From the NCBI RefSeq assembly GCF_003286415.2, contig NZ_CP043450.1, forward strand, positions 2,728,001 through 2,792,000: a DNA stretch of 64,000 nucleotides, read 5' to 3'. Origin of the DNA: Mucilaginibacter rubeus. GTDB lineage: Bacteria > Bacteroidota > Bacteroidia > Sphingobacteriales > Sphingobacteriaceae. Positions 58,493-64,000 of the stretch are shown here, piece by piece (the stretch's first letter is position 1; every line of letters begins with the position of its first letter). The notes beneath the pieces were generated by a model. That model was given only the letters and a program-made list of their open reading frames with translations. It was not told the origin of the DNA and searched no databases. The translations under genes were made by a program, and so were the position numbers.

Positions 58493-58541
58493 GCATGGCT
58501 TTTCATCTGGCAACAGAAACGTAAAACACAATTATCCGATC

Positions 58542-59810
58542 ATGACAAAGAATAAAACACTCTTTCCGTTTATATTAATAACCAGTTTATTCTTTTTATG
58601 GGGTTTCGCCCATAACCTCGACCCTATATTGATACCCCACTTAAAAAAGTCGTTTACGCTCACAACAGTCCAGGCCACACTGGTGGATTCGGCTGTTTTT
58701 ATTGCCTATTTTTTGATGGCTTTGCCGGCGGGTTTCATCATGAAAAAATATGGTTACAAAACAGGTATCATAACCGGCCTGTTGGTTTTTGCAATCGGTT
58801 CTTACTTATTTATACCTGCAGCCAATACCCAACAGTATACCTTTTTCCTGGTAGCCTTATTTATCATTGCCTGCGGCTTAACCATTTTAGAAACCGCCGC
58901 CAATCCCTATGCTTCATCATTGGGCGATCCGGCAACGTCTACACAAAGGCTTAACTTTGCCCAATCATTTAATGGGCTGGCTGCCACCCTGGCGCCGATA
59001 ATTGGTGCACGTATTATCCTCACTAAAGGATATACCGCTGCACAATTAAGAGTTATGACAGAAGAAGGCCGAAAACTGGCGCTGGCCGCAGAGGCTTCTT
59101 CCGTTAAAATGCCTTATTTTATTTTAGGTAGCCTACTGGTGCTTATCGCTATACTTTTTGCATTTACGCATCTGCCCCGGCTCCAGTAGCAAGACGGGCA
59201 TACAGCCAGTAAAAACATTTTTCATGCCTTAAAACACCGTCATTTAGCCTGGGGCGTAGCTGCTCAGTTCTTTTATGTAGGTGCGCAGGTTTGTGTATTT
59301 AGCTTATTTATCCTTTATGCAACAAAATCTGCCGGCATCACTGAAGTTAAAGCGGCAGATTATTTGGGGTTATTCGGTTTTGCATTCCTGATCGGCAGAT
59401 TTATTGGCACTTTCCTGATGAGATATTTCAGTTCAGCGAGCTTACTTGCTGCCTATGGAAGTATTAATATCTTGCTTTGCACCATAGCCATTTTAAGTCA
59501 TGGTATAATCACCGTTTATACGGTTATAACTATATGTTTCTTTATGTCGATCATGTTTCCAACCATTTTTGCCCTGGGCATAAAGGACTTGAAAGCCGAT
59601 ACCGAATTTGGCAGCAGCCTGATCATTATGTCCATCGTCGGCGGTGCTGTTTTGCCAAGGGGGGTTGGTTACATCAGCGACGTAACCGGTAATATTCAAT
59701 ATGGCTATGTGGTACCATTGGTATGCTTTGCGGTGGTAGCATTTTTTGGATTGAAAGGCCATCGGATAAAAGTGAAACAAGAAAATATACCTGTTTCAGC
59801 TATCCTTTAA
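58542..59810 (+). pseudogene. FucP-type MFS sugar:H+ symporter interrupted by one amber codon
   Basis: The frame from 58542 to 59810 is 422 codons, the normal size for a fucose permease. It is open except for a single TAG at 59187-59189 (codon 216) in the central cytoplasmic loop, LPRLQ-stop-QDGHTASKN. Before it: FLWGFAHNLDPILIPHLKK and ILETAANPYASSLGDP, FucP/GluP signatures. After it, in the same frame: FHALKHRHLAWGVAAQFFYVGAQV and further helices to the end. One base change (for example from CAG, GAG or AAG) explains it. Neighbouring genes use TAG as a real stop. It is a fresh pseudogene, or a sequence error. A loop late in the second half reads LPRGVGYI where relatives have LPxxMGYI. Confidence 0.85.
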
Positions 59811-59827
59811 CAATATCCATTTTCGAT

Positions 59828-60844
59828 ATGCAAGAAATTAATTTACCTAAAATAATTTTTGGAACCAGCGGATTAGGAAATTTATACGTAGCACTTTCTG
59901 ATGAAGTTAAATGTGCTATTGTTGCCGAAAGCATCAGGTATTCCCCTAAACCGGCCGTATTTGATTCCGCTGGCAAATACGGCGCGGGACTTGCGCTCGA
60001 ATCGCTGGGAAGTGCACTGGCACAATTGAATGTAAAGCCTTCGGATGTACTCATTAGCAATAAATTAGGTTGGCTGCGTACTGCATTAACAAGTCCGGAG
60101 CCTACTTTTGAACCTGGGGTTTGGCGTGACCTGAAATACGATGCCGTTCAACGAATAAGTTATGAAGGCATCCTGGAGTGCTATGAACAGGGAAACGAAT
60201 TGTTGGGCAATTACCATGCAGAACTGGTGTCTGTACATGACCCGGATGAATATCTTAATGCGGCAAAAGATGAGCAGGAACAAGCGCAACGTTACCATGA
60301 TATATTGGAAGCTTACCGTGCGCTAAACGAGTTGAAACGGGATGGTAAAGTAAAGGGCGTCGGCGTAGGTTCGAAGGATTGGCGAATCATCAGGAAAATA
60401 ACCGATGATGTAAAGCTTGATTGGGTAATGATAGCCAATAGCATGACGGTGCACAGCCACCCCCGGGAATTAATTGAATTTATGCAGGACCTTGAAAAAC
60501 AAGGAACTCAGATCATTAATTCCGCCGTTTTTAACGGAGGCTTTTTAACAGGATCTGCTTATTACAACTACCGGTTAACTGATCCGGTAAAAGACAAGCA
60601 TTTGTATCACTGGCGGGAATTGTTCTATGGCTTATGTGCAGATTATAAAATAAAACCTGCCGATGCGTGTGTTGCCTTTGGGCTAAAGGCGCCAGGTGTC
60701 AAAAGTATTGCCATGAATACAACCAATGCAGAACGGGTATCCCAAAATGTTGCTTTAGCCTATTTAACGATCCCTGCACAATTTTGGAAGGAAATGAAAG
60801 CATGTGGTTTAATCGACGAGTCGTACGCTTCCATCTACCTGTAA
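59828..60844 (+). CDS. Aldo/keto reductase (L-fucose/aldose 1-dehydrogenase-like)
   Basis: 338 residues from the ATG at 59828; a longer frame reaches back into the permease and is rejected. The AKR catalytic tetrad is visible: Asp and Tyr in FDSAGKYGAGLALE near 40-47, Lys in LISNKLGW near 78, and His in LVSVHDPDEY near 136. The group includes D-threo-aldose 1-dehydrogenases that oxidise L-fucose to the lactone, which fits the location between a fucose-type permease and a mutarotase. It is 17 bases after the permease stop. Confidence 0.88.
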   Translation: MQEINLPKIIFGTSGLGNLYVALSDEVKCAIVAESIRYSPKPAVFDSAGKYGAGLALESLGSALAQLNVKPSDVLISNKLGWLRTALTSPEPTFEPGVWRDLKYDAVQRISYEGILECYEQGNELLGNYHAELVSVHDPDEYLNAAKDEQEQAQRYHDILEAYRALNELKRDGKVKGVGVGSKDWRIIRKITDDVKLDWVMIANSMTVHSHPRELIEFMQDLEKQGTQIINSAVFNGGFLTGSAYYNYRLTDPVKDKHLYHWRELFYGLCADYKIKPADACVAFGLKAPGVKSIAMNTTNAERVSQNVALAYLTIPAQFWKEMKACGLIDESYASIYL

Positions 60845-60859
60845 AAATTAAATACCACT

Positions 60860-61195
60860 ATGAAAAGATACTGTTTGGCCCTTGATTTAAAGGATGATCC
60901 GCAATTGATAGCAGAATATGAGCATTGGCACAAAGCCGAAAACAGCTGGCCGGAAATACGCAAAAGCATACTGGATGCAGAAATCCTCGATATGCAAATC
61001 TATCGTACCGGAAACCGGCTATTTATGATCATGGAAACAAGCGATCATTTTGAGTCAAAAACAAAAGAAGCGATGGATGCCCTTAACCCCAAAGTACAGG
61101 AGTGGGAACAGCTAATGTGGCTATTTCAGCAGCCCCTGCCCTGGGCAAAAGATGGCGAGAAATGGGTACTTATGAAACAGATTTTTAAGCTTTAA
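60860..61195 (+). CDS. L-rhamnose mutarotase-family protein
   Basis: 111 residues, the full length of the small ferredoxin-like mutarotase family (PF05336), which interconverts anomers of 6-deoxy sugars. The start KRYCLALDLKDDPQLIAEYEHWHKA and the segment NSWPEIRKSILDAEILDMQIY match the family pattern, with the conserved His in EHWH and Trp-Pro. In this setting it probably acts on L-fucose, feeding the aldo/keto reductase 15 bases upstream. It is the last intact gene of the block. Confidence 0.88.
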   Translation: MKRYCLALDLKDDPQLIAEYEHWHKAENSWPEIRKSILDAEILDMQIYRTGNRLFMIMETSDHFESKTKEAMDALNPKVQEWEQLMWLFQQPLPWAKDGEKWVLMKQIFKL

Positions 61196-61212
61196 AATAG
61201 AGAGGATATGAT

Positions 61213-61507
61213 ATGCAGTTAATAGTTTGCGAGGAACCAGGGCGGCTGGCTTTTAAAGAGCAAAAGAGCCAGAAATTAAAGAAGGCTATGCACAAATCAG
61301 GATTAGGAGAATAGGAATTTGCGGGACCGATCTGCACGCGTTTGAGGGAACCCAGCCATATTTCAGCTACCCGCGCGTTCTGGCCATGAGCTTGCGGGCG
61401 AACTGGTTGAAACAGGGGGCGCACAAGATTTTCCAAAAGGAGACATTGTTACATTTATCCCCGGTAAACGACCTGCTTTTTCAAATGATAAGGCCCATTT
61501 ATTCTGA
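61213..61507 (+). pseudogene. Remnant of a zinc-dependent sugar/alcohol dehydrogenase
   Basis: The first 95 or so codons of a medium-chain dehydrogenase, split over three frames. MQLIVCEEPGRLAFKEQ starts at 61213. After a shift near 61290 comes QIRIRRIGICGTDLHAFEG with the first zinc Cys. After another shift near 61387 comes GHELAGELVETGGAQDFPKG, with the zinc His-Glu, then DIVTFIPGKR up to a stop near 61507. The rest of the gene, including the nucleotide-binding fold, is missing. It starts 17 bases after the mutarotase, so it was once the next gene of the fucose operon. Confidence 0.8.
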
Positions 61508-61652
61508 CTTTTAGCCATTTGCATAGCTTCGGCAAGCTAAGTGTGTAGCTACTTTTATTGCACTCCTGGGCACCGGCAATCATCGGATTCAGGATAAAAA
61601 GAGTCAACGTTAAAACGAAAACTAATAAGCCGTAATTTCTTAAAATTGTCAT
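61455..61652 (-). CDS. Possible small exported protein
   Basis: A 65-codon frame. Its start has a hydrophobic signal-like segment (LLVFVLTLTLFILNP) and a possible cleavage after AGA-QEC. The ATG is preceded at 10 bases by AGGAGGGG, a strong Shine-Dalgarno-like sequence that is uncommon in this phylum. The 3' end overlaps the dehydrogenase remnant on the other strand, so if real it is probably a truncated or rearranged gene. No family is recognised. Confidence 0.3.
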   Translation of the reverse strand: MTILRNYGLLVFVLTLTLFILNPMIAGAQECNKSSYTLSLPKLCKWLKVRINGPYHLKKQVVYRG

Positions 61653-61776
61653 AATTCAAACCCCTCCTAAAGTTTTGACAAGACAAATTTCCCCTTAAAG
61701 CAGCGGTTAAAATAGGCCAAACAGCTTCAATGTTCGTCGAAATTGCGCATAAAAGTCAAAAAGAAGAACTGAAGAA

Positions 61777-61899
61777 TCAATCGAATTTTTTCCGGTATTC
61801 AACCGGCGACATTCCGGTTGCCGCCCGGAAAAACTTTCCGAAAACCGACTGATCGGAAAAATTAAGTATTCCGCTGATTTGCGATACAGAGAGTGCCCC
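61777..61899 (-). pseudogene. C-terminal remnant of an AraC-family regulator
   Basis: In one minus-strand frame 40 codons read LSVSQISGILNFSDQSVFG, then KFFRAATGMSPVEYRKKFD and stop. This is the second HTH and tail of an AraC protein. Upstream of about 61899 the frame breaks and no further AraC sequence is recognisable. A dead regulator fragment, consistent with decay of the surrounding segment. Confidence 0.75.
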
Positions 61900-61925
61900 C
61901 CTAACTGGCTCGAATCAATAACCAA

Positions 61926-62215
61926 TTTTGGGCACTATTAAATATGAGACCATCTCTCAGCTTGCTTAGTCTGCAAACTGAGAGTTTCTGGAATGAAAAC
62001 CCTACATTTAAATTATCCAATAATTTCTATTTGACATGGTACAAATACACAACTATCTGTCTTCCAATCTACTAAAAAAAACAGCGAAATCAATCGTTCG
62101 ACGGGGCTCCCTCCGGAAGCATGACCATTAAGCCACTATATAATTCTCATTTTCTGCAACCTGATATCACATCTAAAATCGTTATTAAACATTTACAACA
62201 CTTTAGATGTAAAAA
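61926..62215. other. Non-coding stretch next to GH20
   Basis: About 290 bases with no gene. Two inverted repeats are seen: CTCTCAG / CTGAGAG (61954-61984), and ACATCTAAA / TTTAGATGT (62169-62210) just beyond the GH20 stop. The second may be a weak GH20 terminator, although no T-run follows it. Confidence 0.4.
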
Positions 62216-64000
62216 TCAGTCCCCTAAGTTTGAATTAAAAGGCTCAGAATTTAAATATAATGCCAGTATTTCGTCCTTTCCCAATATCCGGCTGAACACT
62301 TTTATATTAGTTAAAAATGCTGAAGCTGAAAGATGGCCGCTAATGCTTCCTATTGTTTTTAGCGGGCAAATAAATTGCTTTTCTACTGATTCTGCTTGTT
62401 TGCCATTAATATAAAAAGTACAGGTATTATGCCCACCCGTCAAAGTTATCTGCGTCCATCTATTTGCTGGGACAATGCTATTAAACACCTGACGGTAAAA
62501 ATCTTCACCTTCACCTGCGTATTCTTTGTAGCCAACAGTCCGGGCAATACCGAAGCCGGTCTTTCCCGATTTTTTATCTTTAAGGTTCAGAAAAATTGTT
62601 CCATACGGCGATTCGAACAGCACTGTAGTTGTATCGCGGGCATCTGTTTTTTTAACCCAAAAGCTCAATGTCCAGGGTTGTTCTAACTCATCGGCTGGTA
62701 AGTTTAGCCTAACAAAATCATGTTGATCAAGCGATAATGTAGATTTTGATTCATAACCAGCTAAAGGTTTTATTAACTGTTTATTTACAGCATCGGGTAA
62801 ACTATGTTCTTTAAAGTCAACATTAATTATCGGATTACTGTTTTTGGAAGTATCCAGTAGCCTTGTATCATTTACTTGCGGTACGTTTTTCAGGCCATCA
62901 ACTCTCTTTATAAATTCATCAAAAGTGGGCGACATTTTATTGCCCCATAGCTTTTCGGCCATTACAGGTAAAGCCACCGCAACCTCTTCTGCCGTTTCAT
63001 GATAGGTAAAACCCATTGGCCCGAGATCATTCCATACATGCAGTTTCGCCCCTAACAAATCAGGCTCGCCCGGGTTTAGCTGCTGGTTTGGGCCGAAATC
63101 ATTAGGAGCCCATTTTTCATATAAAAACTTGTTATCCACGCCGTAGTAATTTGTACCCGGAACAATATACAACCATCCATCAGTTGATTGTACCACCTGG
63201 TGCCCCGCTTTAATCTCTTCTTTGGCGTTATTACCCAACCACATATCAATCACTATATTGCTGTCAATAGGGGTAAATCCTGGCATTTCGTTGTATCCGG
63301 ACCATATCATCACTTTTTTCCCTTTAGCACCTATGTATCTGTTGAAATGATTGATATAGTTGCAAAAGCCTGCTGCAAAAACCTTACGATCTTCTGTTGT
63401 AGTCGTCTTTTTAAATCTGTATTCGTCAGTCCCGATATGGAAATAGGGCGATGGAAATAAGGGCACAAATTCATCGAAGATTTTTTCCATCATGGCGGTG
63501 GTTTTGGGATTTAATACATCCAATTGCCCGTCCTGCAACTTCTCATTTTTTAGATCGGGGGCAATATCCAAAATACTCATGGCGTGGGCGGGCGCATCAA
63601 TTTCAGGGATAATATTTATACCACGATCTGCGGCATATTGTATCAAACCCCTGATTTCCTGTTGTGTGTAAAATCCATCTGTAGCCGTTAGCTGAGGATA
63701 TGTTTTACTTTGGATCCTGAAAGCCGCGTAGTGCTGCCCGTGAAAAGCCTGATCATTTAAATGCAATTGTAATTGATTCATTTTATACCAACTCATGCGG
63801 CATATGTAATCTTTCAGCTGCGATACCGGGAAAAATTTGCGCCCAACATCCAGCATAAATCCTCTAAAAGGATAGGCAGGGATATCTGAAATAGTATAAC
63901 AAGGAATACTTTGCTTATCAGTACTCTGTTCAATTAACTGTAGCAAAGTCCTGGTAGCATAAAAAACACCGGCTTCATCCACTGCCTTTATAGTGATCTT
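62216..64000 (-). CDS. Beta-N-acetylhexosaminidase, family GH20, 5' end outside the window
   Basis: 594 residues are visible; the frame is open to base 64000, so the signal and most of the N-terminal GH20b domain are missing. The GH20 barrel starts at IPAYPFRGFMLDVGRKFF, has the catalytic Asp-Glu pair in YFHIGTDEYRF near visible residue 190, and has NQLQLHLNDQAFHG upstream. A C-terminal laminin-G/concanavalin-like domain spans about the last 170 residues (QPWTLSFWVKKTDARDTTTVLFESPYG, AGHNTCTFYINGKQ-like). It removes terminal GlcNAc or GalNAc from glycans. Unlike the plant-polymer genes upstream, it points to N-acetylated glycans. Confidence 0.9.
   Translation of the reverse strand, partial: KITIKAVDEAGVFYATRTLLQLIEQSTDKQSIPCYTISDIPAYPFRGFMLDVGRKFFPVSQLKDYICRMSWYKMNQLQLHLNDQAFHGQHYAAFRIQSKTYPQLTATDGFYTQQEIRGLIQYAADRGINIIPEIDAPAHAMSILDIAPDLKNEKLQDGQLDVLNPKTTAMMEKIFDEFVPLFPSPYFHIGTDEYRFKKTTTTEDRKVFAAGFCNYINHFNRYIGAKGKKVMIWSGYNEMPGFTPIDSNIVIDMWLGNNAKEEIKAGHQVVQSTDGWLYIVPGTNYYGVDNKFLYEKWAPNDFGPNQQLNPGEPDLLGAKLHVWNDLGPMGFTYHETAEEVAVALPVMAEKLWGNKMSPTFDEFIKRVDGLKNVPQVNDTRLLDTSKNSNPIINVDFKEHSLPDAVNKQLIKPLAGYESKSTLSLDQHDFVRLNLPADELEQPWTLSFWVKKTDARDTTTVLFESPYGTIFLNLKDKKSGKTGFGIARTVGYKEYAGEGEDFYRQVFNSIVPANRWTQITLTGGHNTCTFYINGKQAESVEKQFICPLKTIGSISGHLSASAFLTNIKVFSRILGKDEILALYLNSEPFNSNLGD

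Noticed and set aside
59187..59189. Programmed amber readthrough or recoding in the permease
   Set aside because: The adjacent GH51 gene and the hydrolase at 21148 end in TAG, so TAG is a normal stop here. No recoding stem or pyrrolysine/selenocysteine context is seen.
59723..59827. Longer start for the aldo/keto reductase
   Set aside because: The extra 35 residues overlap the permease end in another frame and lack AKR similarity; the ATG at 59828 starts at the normal beta-strand.

Overview
The window looks like chromosomal DNA of a Bacteroidota bacterium, most likely Sphingobacteriaceae and perhaps Mucilaginibacter (the genus is inference). Supporting signs are a SusC/SusD pair, a hybrid two-component sensor with a periplasmic propeller, a DAHP synthase fused to a C-terminal chorismate mutase, TAnnTTTG-type promoter boxes, A-rich rather than Shine-Dalgarno leaders, and a tmRNA tag GENNYALAA.

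Region 1 (1-19.9 kb) is core metabolism and cell envelope. The 3' part of aroB is followed by a membrane hydroxylase, an unknown membrane protein, and then an aromatic amino acid operon: pheA, DAHP synthase/chorismate mutase, aroA, aroC. In front of pheA sits a 21-residue leader peptide with eight Phe/Tyr codons in nine, overlapping the first of three mutually exclusive pairing segments. The last pair of segments forms a perfect 13-bp terminator. This is a complete ribosome-mediated attenuator and the most interesting item in the window. Next come an MFS transporter, a HAD phosphatase, DinB and GH26 genes, two L,D-transpeptidases, a nitroreductase, a fused 2-oxoacid dehydrogenase E1, a DUF1573 protein, an aminotransferase and an acyltransferase.

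Region 2 (20-24.3 kb) starts with ssrA (tmRNA). Its 3' end carries the decayed tail of an integrated serine recombinase. Beyond it lie two paralogous alpha/beta hydrolases whose start codons sit in near-identical nested palindromic promoters, a frameshifted Crp/Fnr-type regulator between them, and an OsmC protein.

Region 3 (24.4-53.4 kb) is a plant cell-wall polysaccharide utilisation region. It holds SusC, SusD and two large FG-GAP/ASPIC-UnbV lipoproteins, then a sialate-esterase-type carbohydrate esterase, a 1400-residue hybrid two-component regulator, CE1 esterases (one a tandem double enzyme), GH9, two GH43 and GH51. The set fits xylan, arabinoxylan or xyloglucan breakdown.

Region 4 (53.5-64 kb) is a fucose-related block: an AraC regulator, a GH29 fucosidase, GH97, a FucP-type permease broken by one amber codon, an aldo/keto reductase and a rhamnose-mutarotase-type protein. 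It runs into a graveyard with remnants of a zinc alcohol dehydrogenase and an AraC protein, and then a GH20 hexosaminidase that leaves the window. The catabolic half of this block appears to be decaying.
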